From positions 1-43,165 of the forward strand of contig NZ_JNKO01000023.1 of assembly GCF_000702885.1 (NCBI RefSeq): a stretch of DNA of 43,165 nucleotides, given 5' to 3'. Numbering within the stretch: the stretch's first letter is position 1; each line of letters opens with the position of its first letter. Positions 26,387-34,624 of this stretch are shown piece by piece. The DNA comes from Oribacterium sp. P6A1. GTDB taxonomy: Bacteria > Bacillota > Clostridia > Lachnospirales > Lachnospiraceae. Position numbers and translations under genes: made by a program. Under the pieces are notes generated by a model, which did not search any database, had not been told where the DNA came from, and was given only the letters and a program-made list of their open reading frames with translations.

Positions 26387-27589
26387 ATGAACGAATTAAA
26401 ATGTCCACATTGCGGAAAAGTATTTACAGTTGATGAGAGTGATTATGCTGCAATTTTACAGCAGGTACACTCAAAAGAATTTGAGCGTGAAGTTGAGAAA
26501 CGCATTGAAGAGAGACTTGGCCAGGTAAGGGCTGAAGAGGAGCTTAAGGTGGCTCAGGCTATCGCTAATGAGCGTAAGAAGTTGGAGAAAGATATTGATA
26601 AGGTGAAGGATCAGCTCCTTAAGGCCAGGGAGGAACGCCAGAAATTAGTAGGACAGCTTGAGATGGCTGAGACCCAGAAGAAGCTGGAGATTACAGAAGC
26701 CACATCTAAGCTGGAAATCGCTAATCAAAAGCAGAAAAATGATTATGAGTCGAAGCTTCAGCTTCAGAAATCACAGTATGAAGGAGAACTCCAGCAGGCT
26801 CAGACACAGATTGATTTCTATAAGGATCTGAAGGCAAGGATGAGCACAAAGATGATAGGAGAATCACTTGAAGTTCATTGCCAGACTCAGTTTGATCAGA
26901 TTCGTTCTACTGCATTTAGAAATGCATATTTTGAAAAGGACAATGATTCTCGTACTGGCAGCAAAGGGGACTTTATCTTCCGCGATTATTCTGATGATGG
27001 AGTTGAGTATCTTTCTATCATGTTCGAAATGAAGAATGAGATGGAAACCACAGCTACTAAGCATAAGAATGAGGATTTCTTTAAGGAACTTGATAAGGAC
27101 CGTAAAGAGAAAGGCTGCGAATATGCAGTACTTGTATCTATGCTGGAATCAGACAATGAACTGTATAACCAGGGAATTGTAGATGTATCTCATAAATATG
27201 AGAAGATGTACGTTATCAGACCGCAGTTCTTCATCCCGCTTATTTCACTGCTGAAGAATGCTTCCCTTAATGCACTTCAATATAAGCAGGAATTATTAGC
27301 TGTCAGGGAACAGAATCTTGATATTACTCATTTTGAGGAAGATCTTGCAACATTTAAGACCGGATTTGCAAGAAACTATGAGCTGGCAAGCCGTAAGTTT
27401 AAGGATGCAATTGATGAGATTGATAAATCTATTCAGCATCTGCAGAAGATCAAGGATGCCTTGACATCTTCTGAGAACAATCTGCGACTCGCAAATAATA
27501 AGGCGGATGATCTGACAATAAAGAAGTTGACTAAGAATAATCCGACTATGCGAGCAAGATTTGAGGAAGCAGGTGCTAAGTTCAGTTGA
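26387..27589 (+). CDS. DUF2130 protein: zinc-knuckle start, coiled coil, candidate nuclease domain
   Basis: 400 residues. It starts [20 protein letters not shown], the usual DUF2130 N-terminus with a C-x2-C knuckle. A long Lys/Glu/Gln-rich coiled coil follows (about 30-150). The conserved domain (about 155-300) contains SKGDFIFRD and, about 20 residues later, FEMKNEME. The D...ExK spacing is compatible with a PD-(D/E)xK nuclease fold, as in the RmuC-like layout of coiled coil plus nuclease. Family membership is well supported; nuclease activity is inference. GGAGG precedes the ATG. A degenerate form of the CATAATTCGGA motif (TATAGTTACGGA, 26334) lies upstream. Confidence 0.85.
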   Translation: MNELKCPHCGKVFTVDESDYAAILQQVHSKEFEREVEKRIEERLGQVRAEEELKVAQAIANERKKLEKDIDKVKDQLLKAREERQKLVGQLEMAETQKKLEITEATSKLEIANQKQKNDYESKLQLQKSQYEGELQQAQTQIDFYKDLKARMSTKMIGESLEVHCQTQFDQIRSTAFRNAYFEKDNDSRTGSKGDFIFRDYSDDGVEYLSIMFEMKNEMETTATKHKNEDFFKELDKDRKEKGCEYAVLVSMLESDNELYNQGIVDVSHKYEKMYVIRPQFFIPLISLLKNASLNALQYKQELLAVREQNLDITHFEEDLATFKTGFARNYELASRKFKDAIDEIDKSIQHLQKIKDALTSSENNLRLANNKADDLTIKKLTKNNPTMRARFEEAGAKFS

Positions 27590-27646
27590 AATAAAACCAT
27601 ATAAATGAACGATTACGATTTTAGATTAACATACGGAGAAAGAATA

Positions 27647-27991
27647 ATGAGCAGGACTATAACTGAATTAACAAATTTATCTGGAGCTGTATATGTTTAC
27701 GTTCCTAAGAGAGACATCGAAAAGAAGTTTCTTGAGGATGCGGAAAGAGAAGGCTTTTCTTTTGGCAACGGGTTCAAGCCTACAAGAAGCCCTGGAAATG
27801 ATCTTTACAGGATCATGGAGGATATGACCATGTGTCATGTCAATTTCTTCGGACATGCGGCACACGACAATAAAAATATCGGATCTATGGAAGAGCGTCA
27901 CTATATAGACTATGCCAGGTATGTAGCTGGTGAAGATGATTATGATGACTTCAGAAAAGCTGATATGAATGCAAAAACGGTGATGTACTAA
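27647..27991 (+). CDS. Small unknown protein
   Basis: 114 residues from ATG 27647, which has GGAG eight bases upstream; an in-frame ATG at 27605 has no ribosome-binding site. No domain recognised. The N-terminus reads MSRTITELTNLSGAVYVYVP, and a His/Cys-containing stretch MTMCHVNFFGHAAHDN lies mid-protein. It is followed 26 bases later by the zinc-cysteine protein and is probably co-transcribed with it. Confidence 0.6.
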   Translation: MSRTITELTNLSGAVYVYVPKRDIEKKFLEDAEREGFSFGNGFKPTRSPGNDLYRIMEDMTMCHVNFFGHAAHDNKNIGSMEERHYIDYARYVAGEDDYDDFRKADMNAKTVMY

Positions 27992-28017
27992 AAGTACTTT
28001 TGTAGGAGGGAAATGTA

Positions 28018-29274
28018 GTGCTAGTTAAGACAGGGATTGCGGAAGACCATATTTTATTTGTAGTAGATGTTTTTAAAGGTGACGTAGATAATATTGTTTC
28101 AAGAACAACTTTTGAAACCTTTGGGGAATTCTATAGCTATATAACAGAAGAAAAATTTGAAGATACAGAGGAGATGAACTGCTGTCTGACTATATTATAT
28201 GGCGATGGTGTAAGTATGAATGCTGCATTTGAAAACTCATACCCTTTTAAAGATGGAAAGATCGATCTTGGTAATCTTTTTATAACTTTAAATAGCTTTG
28301 CAGAAGTTATAGAGGAGTGCGGCGGTGTAGACATTGGCCTGATAAATGTAAAATCTGAAAGAGTTATTTCCCAGGGACTGTTCGATTTAAAAAACACTGA
28401 AGATTATAGGAAACTTCAGAAGATCAGATTGGATTTAAATGAAAGAAAAAGAGTGTGTCGCGGATGTTTTGAGTCACTTGAAAAGTGCACATGTAAAGAG
28501 CCGGATCTCGGGGTAACGATTATAGATAATGATTTTCAGCCTTTTTTAAAAACTCTTGGGAATACATGTTATGATGACGAAGAAACAGAGTTTCTTCAGC
28601 AGTGGAGATTTGAGTATACAGATGCCACAGCGGTGTGGGATGGAAAAAAAGCCAGAGGCGATTATACAATTAGTTTCAGATGCCAGACATATCCTGAGCT
28701 TCCAGGGTTTGAAACCTTTCCGGTTAGTGAGTCTATAGAAAATGATGAAGACGGTCTTTTCAAGATACACTGTGAAGGAAATACAGTAGCGGAATACGAA
28801 AAGGATAAGGCTGAAAAATTCAAGCTGTTCAACGAATGGGCTAAAGAGTTTAAAGAAAAAAGAGTGGTTGATCCGTATTCTTTGGAAGAGAATAAAGACA
28901 AGAAGAAAATCTACGACTTAGACAAATATGTGTACGTATGCCCTCATTGTTTTGCAGAAAGAAGACAATGCGTTTGCGATGATAATAAGAGCTGTGTAGA
29001 GATAGATCGCAACATCTATCCGGTTATAAGAAATTTAAACAGGGCAGGTTATCGTACTTCTTTCTGCTGTGAAGGACATAGTAAGGATCATCCATACGGT
29101 AATATCAGGTTTGCGCATTTCTATCATTTTGACAGTATTCCTGATTTTTGTACTTACACCAATAATTGTTTCCTGAATTTCTATTATGAAGGAACTACTG
29201 ATGAAGAGTTCGAAGCTGATAAAAGAAAGAAGATCCAGGAACTGATTGCCTGGTCAGAATCATTTCTAAAATAG
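28018..29274 (+). CDS. Unknown protein with two cysteine-cluster modules and a CCxGH motif; GTG start
   Basis: 418 residues, starting at GTG 28018 with GGAGGG eight bases upstream. A two-codon ATG-TAG at 28013 overlaps the start. Two similar cysteine clusters are visible: CRGCFESLEKCTC near 145 and CPHCFAERRQCVC near 307. Each is followed by a comparable stretch (IIDNDFQPFLKTLGNTCYDD versus IDRNIYPVIRNLNRAGYRTS), suggesting an internal duplication in which the second copy continues into SFCCEGHS. The Cys/His pattern implies metal binding. Proteins with a CCxGH motif occur in clostridial elements and phages, but I know of no function. Confidence 0.7.
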   Translation: MLVKTGIAEDHILFVVDVFKGDVDNIVSRTTFETFGEFYSYITEEKFEDTEEMNCCLTILYGDGVSMNAAFENSYPFKDGKIDLGNLFITLNSFAEVIEECGGVDIGLINVKSERVISQGLFDLKNTEDYRKLQKIRLDLNERKRVCRGCFESLEKCTCKEPDLGVTIIDNDFQPFLKTLGNTCYDDEETEFLQQWRFEYTDATAVWDGKKARGDYTISFRCQTYPELPGFETFPVSESIENDEDGLFKIHCEGNTVAEYEKDKAEKFKLFNEWAKEFKEKRVVDPYSLEENKDKKKIYDLDKYVYVCPHCFAERRQCVCDDNKSCVEIDRNIYPVIRNLNRAGYRTSFCCEGHSKDHPYGNIRFAHFYHFDSIPDFCTYTNNCFLNFYYEGTTDEEFEADKRKKIQELIAWSESFLK

Positions 29275-29351
29275 TGACAGAAAGTTTTGTCTGTATAATT
29301 AATGTTGCAAGGCAGTAGATATCACTGAGAAAATCTAATTTAGAGGGTAAT

Positions 29352-29477
29352 ATGGACGATAACGATGATTTATTTGATCTATGGATGCTGGGAAAGCTGA
29401 TTCCTTCTGGCGGATGCCTCATGTGTCTCATGGCTATGATTGGCATTCCGGTTATGGCGATCACTTTGATTTTATAA
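29352..29477 (+). CDS. 41-residue predicted membrane peptide
   Basis: Too short for most gene finders. ATG 29352 follows GAGGG by five bases. The N-terminus is acidic (MDDNDDLFDLW), and one hydrophobic segment (CLMCLMAMIGIPVMAITLIL) runs to the C-terminus, so it would be a single-pass membrane peptide. The acidic cytoplasmic end plus hydrophobic tail could fit a small toxin or a membrane anchor; no family is recognised. Confidence 0.45.
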   Translation: MDDNDDLFDLWMLGKLIPSGGCLMCLMAMIGIPVMAITLIL

Positions 29478-29561
29478 AATCGTGAGATATAAACGTATAA
29501 AACAAATCGGAGGCTACTATGATGTAAGAAAAGACTGAATGGATACGTTCCGGACTATGTA

Positions 29562-30056
29562 TTGTTTGATCTTGAAACTACCGGGATTTCATGTGAGAAA
29601 GACAGAATAGTTGAAATTTCAGCGGTGAAAGTTGAAAACGGAAAGGTGATTGAGGAGTTTTCAGAACTGATCAACCCAGAGTGTAAGATTCCTTACTATG
29701 CAAGTCGAGTAAACGAAATCACAGATGAAATGGTTAAGGATGTCAGGACATTTGATGAGGTACTGCCGGATTTTCTGGGATTTATAGGAGACAGCATACT
29801 TGTGGGACACAATATTCAGTCCTTTGATATGAAGTTCCTGTATAGGGAGTGTCGGGAACTGTACGGAGAAACATTGGCAAATGACTATGTAGATACGTTG
29901 TACTACTCAAGAAGGATGCTCCCCAAGCTTAGCCACCACAGGTTAACTGACATGGCGGAGTACTTTGACATTTCTACAGCAGGGGCACATAGAGCTATGA
30001 ACGATTGCCGCATGAATCATGAAGTGTTTGAAAGACTTCACATAATCGGGAAATAG
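29562..30056 (+). CDS. DEDDh-type exonuclease (DNA Pol III epsilon/PolC exo-like), start disrupted
   Basis: The coding frame carries exo I FDLETTG, then NPECKIPYYASRVNEIT, exo II HNIQSFDMKFLYRE and exo III HRAMNDCRMNHEVF, an intact DEDDh set of about 165 residues. The natural N-terminus (KKRLNGYVPDYV) is encoded upstream from 29526 in the same frame, but its expected ATG (29522, with GGAGG upstream) is out of frame by one T at 29525. As read, that ATG meets TAA immediately. Translation must therefore begin at TTG 29562 or another weak codon, or the gene carries a one-base insertion. It is separate from the exonuclease at 25.6 kb and closer to the PolC exo type. Confidence 0.75.
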   Translation: MFDLETTGISCEKDRIVEISAVKVENGKVIEEFSELINPECKIPYYASRVNEITDEMVKDVRTFDEVLPDFLGFIGDSILVGHNIQSFDMKFLYRECRELYGETLANDYVDTLYYSRRMLPKLSHHRLTDMAEYFDISTAGAHRAMNDCRMNHEVFERLHIIGK

Positions 30057-30085
30057 AGCGATATAAAGCGAAAGGAACAGTATAT

Positions 30086-30277
30086 ATGAATGAAGAGGAC
30101 CTAAGAAGAGAAATATTAGAGGCAGGAGGATTATCTGCCTGGGAAGGAAAATCCGATCCTGTAGAAATGGGTATAAAGATGGCAAGCCTTGTTCAGTTCC
30201 TGAAAGATAAATCTGACTTTGAACAGAAAGCTTATATTGATCAGATAAGATTTAAGGGATTGGATGGAATACTATAA
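30086..30277 (+). CDS. Small unknown protein (63 aa)
   Basis: AAGGAA precedes the ATG. The sequence is helical and charged (NEEDLRREILEAGGLSAWEG, then SLVQFLKDKSDFEQKAYIDQ). It lies between the exonuclease and NYN genes with short gaps on both sides (29 and 33 bases), so the three probably form one transcript. No family recognised. Confidence 0.55.
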   Translation: MNEEDLRREILEAGGLSAWEGKSDPVEMGIKMASLVQFLKDKSDFEQKAYIDQIRFKGLDGIL

Positions 30278-30310
30278 GCCCTGATACATTTTATAGAATA
30301 AAGGAATAAC

Positions 30311-31726
30311 ATGGATATACAGAATAATAGATTCACCTACAATCTGGCAGACTTAATTCCTGCTGATATAAATCTGTCCGGCGAAAGTTATGGACAGCAA
30401 TACGACATCATCTCTAAAGTAGCTTACCTCATCGGAGTTCCTAAAAAAATCTTCGAAAATGAAAATGAGCCTCCAAAAGTAGATATCTACAACAGGCTGG
30501 AGCTTGAGAAGAAGGCTCGTATCATTCGGAATCTTTGTAGTCTAAGGACTCAGCTTGAGAGGGGCTTTCTAAAGATATGCCAGGGCATACAGCGTGAAGG
30601 CAGAAGCATTATCGGAATGCCTGAGTATATTTCTTCAAATACTCTACAGCAGCTTTCAGAAGATGGTATAGATATATACAAGAACCTGAAGGAACCGACC
30701 CAGTTTCTGATAAACATTAATCAGAACATAAAGAATCGTATAAATAACTGTAGGGATCTGTTCCCAGACTGGCTTGAATGGAAATATCTCTCGGATATTT
30801 TTATCATGCCGGATGGACTCAGTGAGACCGGAACAAAGAAGGCGGCTGAGTTCTACTATACGAACTTTATGCATTATCCTTATCAGCAGTATATAAACTG
30901 GCCGGCGGAGGATGAAGGAAATATCCTTTACTGTGACGGTAAATTTGTACCACTACTGTATTCCTGGAACAATGATGAATTTGTGGATATGAGCCTGGTG
31001 TCGGATGTCAGTGACAGGACAAAGGGAAATATATATAAGTTCATCGAGGACAGCAGTAAGTGTATTTTCATCGTAGATTGTGAGAATTCAGATCCATACA
31101 GGCTTTGCGCAGCGGTAAAGAATCTTGATGCCGAGAGACTGTCAAAGATTGAGAAGATCATTCTTTTCGATGATGTTCATGCGGCATCAGCATGGGAAAT
31201 GCTGAGTTCTCATGTGAAGATTCCGGTGGAGTATATTCTGATTGAAAGGCTTAAGGACAACAAATCTCTTGCCGATGTTAAGGTTGCTGCCAGAACAGCG
31301 AAGGAGTTTTATTCCAATGATGTTGATTCCTTTGTCCTGGTATCAAGTGACTCGGATTACTGGGGACTGATAGAGGAGCTTCCGAATGCGAATTTTCTTA
31401 TTATGGTAGAGCATGAGAAGTGCAGTTATGCTCTGAAAGAAGCATTGATACAGCATGGAATTTTCTATTGTTATATCGATGATTTCTATTCTGGGGATGG
31501 TGAGGGAATCAAGATGGAGGCATTACAACGGGAGTTGTCCAGAGCTGTTAAAGCATCACTTGACCTGAACTTATATCACCTGATGGATGAGGTGCTTGAA
31601 CGAACGAGGATAAGGATGACTAGGTCGGATATAGAGAGCTTCATCAACCGGAAGATAAAGAATAATCTAAAGCTGGAGATTTCCGATGATGGAAATATTG
31701 AGATAGAGTATAGGGTGAAGAAATAA
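30311..31726 (+). CDS. NYN-domain (PIN-like) protein, candidate ribonuclease
   Basis: 471 residues. A C-terminal half domain (about 248-395) has the NYN/PIN signature: IFIVDCENSDPYRL (first acidic cluster, D-x-E-N), KIILFDDVHAASAW, a mid helix, and VLVSSDSDYWGLIEEL (S-x-D-S-D). NYN domains are metal-dependent RNases related to PIN and the 5'-3' exonuclease fold. The first ~245 residues are a separate helical domain not recognised (RIIRNLCSLRTQLERGFLKI). It closes the run exonuclease, small protein, NYN. AAGGA precedes the ATG. Confidence 0.75.
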   Translation: MDIQNNRFTYNLADLIPADINLSGESYGQQYDIISKVAYLIGVPKKIFENENEPPKVDIYNRLELEKKARIIRNLCSLRTQLERGFLKICQGIQREGRSIIGMPEYISSNTLQQLSEDGIDIYKNLKEPTQFLININQNIKNRINNCRDLFPDWLEWKYLSDIFIMPDGLSETGTKKAAEFYYTNFMHYPYQQYINWPAEDEGNILYCDGKFVPLLYSWNNDEFVDMSLVSDVSDRTKGNIYKFIEDSSKCIFIVDCENSDPYRLCAAVKNLDAERLSKIEKIILFDDVHAASAWEMLSSHVKIPVEYILIERLKDNKSLADVKVAARTAKEFYSNDVDSFVLVSSDSDYWGLIEELPNANFLIMVEHEKCSYALKEALIQHGIFYCYIDDFYSGDGEGIKMEALQRELSRAVKASLDLNLYHLMDEVLERTRIRMTRSDIESFINRKIKNNLKLEISDDGNIEIEYRVKK

Positions 31727-31749
31727 ATAAACAACTAAACAATTGGAAA

Positions 31750-31944
31750 CTAAGTTGAACAAAATATTTTTAAAGCTGCCATATTATAAACACCAATGAC
31801 AAATGAAGGAAACATCAAAACGGATAAGGAATAATGCTTGTTTTGATTCATATATAATCGATCTATCGAATAGGTATGATAGTCTAACACCGAAAGAATC
31901 CTAATCGAAATTACTAACGTATATGCTTCATAAAACTCTTCCAC
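31750..31944 (-). CDS. Possible small protein in the gap before the 509-aa gene
   Basis: 64 codons from GTG 31944 with GAGG five bases upstream on the minus strand (EEFYEAYTLVISIRILSVLD, then a hydrophobic tail). The composition looks protein-like and the start signal is fair, but no family is recognised and the local AT content makes chance ORFs likely. It may be a remnant of a longer gene. Otherwise this 265-base gap holds nothing I can support. Confidence 0.25.
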   Translation of the reverse strand: MEEFYEAYTLVISIRILSVLDYHTYSIDRLYMNQNKHYSLSVLMFPSFVIGVYNMAALKIFCST

Positions 31945-31991
31945 TAAAACCTCAAATAACTAACTATATGTTTTAGAAATGGAGAATAGAA

Positions 31992-33521
31992 ATGGAACCA
32001 CAAGGGATAATTGATTTAGCAGATAAAATAATATATGAAAAATGTACTGATTGGATTTGTTTCAATTCATACTTTTCTAAACTACTAGTATCGGATGATT
32101 ATGATACATTCATTTTCATGTTTGTAATTTGGACAAATAAATTCATTGAAAATGAATTAAATATAGTATGTAAGAAAAAAAAATATTTGGAATTACCGGA
32201 AAAATTAGACCTATCAATAATGGCTGAAAAGATGCCGGAAATAAAGAGATGGCAAAAAAAAATCAAAGAAAAAGTGCAGAATAAAACAAATTGGTTTATT
32301 AATATCACAGAAAAGACTCTGGAAGATAATCGCCAAAAAAAAGTACTTGGGATGATTGAATGCATACAAATCATAGGAAGAAATCTAACTCATGCTGCGA
32401 CACTGTACAATGAGAAATTTGAAAGGGATTGGGATGTGTTTAGCACAATGATGTGCCTGCAGTATCCAGATTATGCTAAAGCTCATATTAACAAGAAGTT
32501 CCAAGATGAGTATCTGGCGGCAAATGCTTTTATAACTAAATACAACGTATTTATTCCCAGATATTATGTTTTGTGTATGGATATTTATAAAACAGCCGAT
32601 GGTAGAAGACATAATCAAGATGAAAATAGGCATAATTACGCTCGTATAGCAGAAATACTAGCTGAAATTCCGAAAATATATAGATTAATCCTTTTAGGAA
32701 ATAGTCTAGAGCCAACCAAGAAGCGACTTGATAAGCAAGGTTGTATATCATTCATACTTAATGTACCATTTGATAAATTTATCCCCACTTTTGTAAAAGT
32801 AAAAAAAAGCTATGGGTACTATGATAACTATATATTGAACGATGGAGAACAAACTCTAGTCTGTCACCCGATGCATGAGGTTATGGTTCCATGTACAAAG
32901 CTCTATGCAAGAACTGATATTGATTTGTATGTAGAAAGTGCATATATAAAGACAGAGTTTGAACAGATAAAACAGCAATTGGGTGTGTATGAAGACGGCA
33001 TAGCAAGTACTGATGCAAAAAAATATGCATATGAAAATATAATAAAAGAAATAAATATACCAGATAGAGAAACACTTCTTGAAAAATTAGGAAATCCATC
33101 AAGTAAACTGATAGAGTTACTGAATACTATATTTAAAGATAGAGGGGATAAGGCAAAGAAAGAAACTCGAAGAAAGCTGGTACAAAATGGTTTTTCGAGA
33201 AAAACATTTTATGATCTATACAATTTTTATAAGAGTGAACATAACAAAATAAGACCTGAAAAAGATACCATTATTGCCTTTGCATTTTGTATGGAGTTGA
33301 GATTAGACGATGTGATTAATCTTCTTATAAGTGCAGGATATGTTTTATCACCAGCCATGGAACGAGATATTATTATAAAACATTTTTTGATGAATGAATG
33401 CTATAGCTTGGAGGATTTAAACATTTTATTGGAGAGAGTTGGGTTAACAGCTATAAAAGGCAAAAGCAAAGGTAAAGGCAAAGAATGTAACTTATCAAGT
33501 GACAAAAGTGCGTTTTCATGA
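31992..33521 (+). CDS. 509-aa orphan with C-terminal helical domain typical of Lachnospiraceae accessory proteins
   Basis: The DNA is markedly AT-rich compared with its neighbours. The N-terminal ~360 residues are not recognised; the start is predicted helical (IDLADKIIYEKCTDWICFNS). The C-terminal ~120 residues contain RKTFYDLYNFY, then IRPEKDTIIAFAFCMELRLD, INLLISAGYVLSP and IIIKHFLMNECYSLEDLNIL. From memory this resembles a repeating helical module found at the C-terminus of several clostridial accessory proteins (for example after macro domains). The extreme C-terminus is a Lys/Gly repeat (KGKSKGKGK). The gene is preceded by GGAG and followed by its own terminator, so it is a single-gene unit. 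Confidence 0.6.
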   Translation: MEPQGIIDLADKIIYEKCTDWICFNSYFSKLLVSDDYDTFIFMFVIWTNKFIENELNIVCKKKKYLELPEKLDLSIMAEKMPEIKRWQKKIKEKVQNKTNWFINITEKTLEDNRQKKVLGMIECIQIIGRNLTHAATLYNEKFERDWDVFSTMMCLQYPDYAKAHINKKFQDEYLAANAFITKYNVFIPRYYVLCMDIYKTADGRRHNQDENRHNYARIAEILAEIPKIYRLILLGNSLEPTKKRLDKQGCISFILNVPFDKFIPTFVKVKKSYGYYDNYILNDGEQTLVCHPMHEVMVPCTKLYARTDIDLYVESAYIKTEFEQIKQQLGVYEDGIASTDAKKYAYENIIKEINIPDRETLLEKLGNPSSKLIELLNTIFKDRGDKAKKETRRKLVQNGFSRKTFYDLYNFYKSEHNKIRPEKDTIIAFAFCMELRLDDVINLLISAGYVLSPAMERDIIIKHFLMNECYSLEDLNILLERVGLTAIKGKSKGKGKECNLSSDKSAFS

Positions 33522-33543
33522 CGCACTTTTTTTGTTACTATTC
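33504..33543 (+). terminator. Intrinsic terminator of the 509-aa gene
   Basis: AAAAGTGCG pairs with CGCACTTTT around a loop that contains the stop codon (33519-33521), followed by a T run. The stem overlaps the last codons of the gene. Confidence 0.88.
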
Positions 33544-33616
33544 ATATGCTTCGAAGCACGTGCATGGAAAACAACAGTTTTCTTCCTAGAATATTTGAAA
33601 AAGGAGATTAAACAAA

Positions 33617-33769
33617 ATGGTTAAGGATAGTAAGAGAATAGATTTATATTGCAGGCATTGCAGAAAGTCACTGCATATAGACTATAAGTTAACAGGTTTT
33701 CCGGATTCTACGGTATTACCAAACACTAATAGAACCAAAAAGGAGGAACCGAATTATGTCACTAATTGA
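33617..33769 (+). CDS. Tiny CxxC protein (50 aa)
   Basis: ATG 33617 has AAGGAG upstream. The product has one knuckle, YCRHCRKSLH, and is lysine-rich. It overlaps the next gene by 14 bases in another frame, and its 3' part carries that gene's ribosome-binding site. Half a zinc ribbon per chain suggests dimerisation or a decayed ribbon. No function known. Confidence 0.5.
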   Translation: MVKDSKRIDLYCRHCRKSLHIDYKLTGFPDSTVLPNTNRTKKEEPNYVTN

Positions 33770-33902
33770 TGAAGACGAGCTCTCTTGTAAAAATTGCGGT
33801 CATGTTGGTATGTGGCTAAATGGAGACTGGGATGTATTATGCCCAGTCTGCGGAGCAGAATATTCTCTGAACGATGACGAAACTGACATGAAAGATGAGT
33901 GA
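33756..33902 (+). CDS. Tiny zinc-ribbon protein (48 aa)
   Basis: AGGAGG lies eight bases before ATG 33756. The product is an acidic mini-protein with a complete zinc ribbon, SCKNCGHVGMW ... CPVCGAEYSL, and an acidic tail. Such proteins in mobile elements may bind nucleic acid or RNA polymerase; the role here is unknown. Confidence 0.6.
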   Translation: MSLIDEDELSCKNCGHVGMWLNGDWDVLCPVCGAEYSLNDDETDMKDE

Positions 33903-33957
33903 GTATGACTTATCACCATAGGAATACTCATCCGAAAACGTAAAAAAATACATGTAT

Positions 33958-33998
33958 ATTCTTATGAGTAATAGGAGCATCCTATTTCTCATGAGAAT
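33958..33998. other. Strong 18-bp hairpin in the zinc-ribbon cluster
   Basis: ATTCTTATGAG-t-AATAGGA pairs with TCCTATT-t-CTCATGAGAAT around a three-base loop; the only imperfections are one wobble pair and a T-T mismatch. No T run follows. The 375-base gap 33903-34277 otherwise holds a doubtful ORF (34018) and a smaller hairpin CTGCTCA/TTGAGCAG at 34041-34060. Confidence 0.6.
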
Positions 33999-34017
33999 GA
34001 GTTAGGGATATCGTAGA

Positions 34018-34218
34018 TTGAAAGCAGCGGACGAAAGACCTGCTCATAAATTTGAGCAGATCCAGTATTATGTTTTTGTTCCGCCGAAAAGGAATATTGG
34101 TTCTGTTATGATTTATTCAGGAATTGGAAGTAATTATATTACTTTAGAAAGCTTAACAGGAATGCTTCCACTGTATGTAGTCAGTGGCTTCGCTAGATGG
34201 TATAACAGCTGCCGATAA
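34018..34218 (+). CDS. Doubtful small ORF (66 aa)
   Basis: It would start at TTG 34018 with only a weak GGGA upstream, directly after the 33958-33998 hairpin. The product (RNIGSVMIYSGIGSNYITLE) matches nothing I know. The upstream frame ends at TAG 34003. It may be non-coding or a remnant. Confidence 0.25.
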   Translation: MKAADERPAHKFEQIQYYVFVPPKRNIGSVMIYSGIGSNYITLESLTGMLPLYVVSGFARWYNSCR

Positions 34219-34277
34219 TTATTTCCATTTACCGATAAGAGATTATAAAACTGAGAGCTTTTTAGGAGGCATAGAGA

Positions 34278-34592
34278 ATGAATAGGAAGTTAATCCGAAG
34301 AGAGAGTTTGGTTGTGTGTTGTACTTATTGTGGGACATTTATTCAAAAAATACAGGGAGAGTCTAAATGTAATATGGTATGTTACGGATGTGGGCGGAAC
34401 ATTGCTATTGTTGTCAAAAAGGGAAAGGTCACAATCTTTGAAGAAAAACATGATGATAGCAAACCTGAACATAAAGACAGAATCCACCTTTTAGGTTATA
34501 CGAACGGAATTAATATGCCGGAACATGAACATAGGAAGATAGTTGCGAAACCTGAAGCTTATTATATTTCAAGCGCATCCGATACGATTTGA
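34278..34592 (+). CDS. Small zinc-ribbon protein (104 aa)
   Basis: AGGAGG precedes ATG 34278. An N-terminal ribbon CCTYCGTF ... VCYGCGRNIAIVV is followed by a basic, His-rich tail. This is the third cysteine-knuckle mini-protein in 1 kb. Its stop codon overlaps the -35 element of the downstream RNA promoter. Confidence 0.6.
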   Translation: MNRKLIRRESLVVCCTYCGTFIQKIQGESKCNMVCYGCGRNIAIVVKKGKVTIFEEKHDDSKPEHKDRIHLLGYTNGINMPEHEHRKIVAKPEAYYISSASDTI

Positions 34593-34618
34593 TACGGATT
34601 TCAATGAAAAACTAAATA
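34589..34618 (+). promoter_or_regulatory. Sigma-A-like promoter for the candidate structured RNA
   Basis: TTGATA (34589-34594), an 18-base spacer, then TAAATA (34613-34618). Expected initiation near 34625 falls just before the first stem of the RNA. It overlaps the end of the preceding gene. Confidence 0.55.
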
Positions 34619-34624
34619 TAGTGA

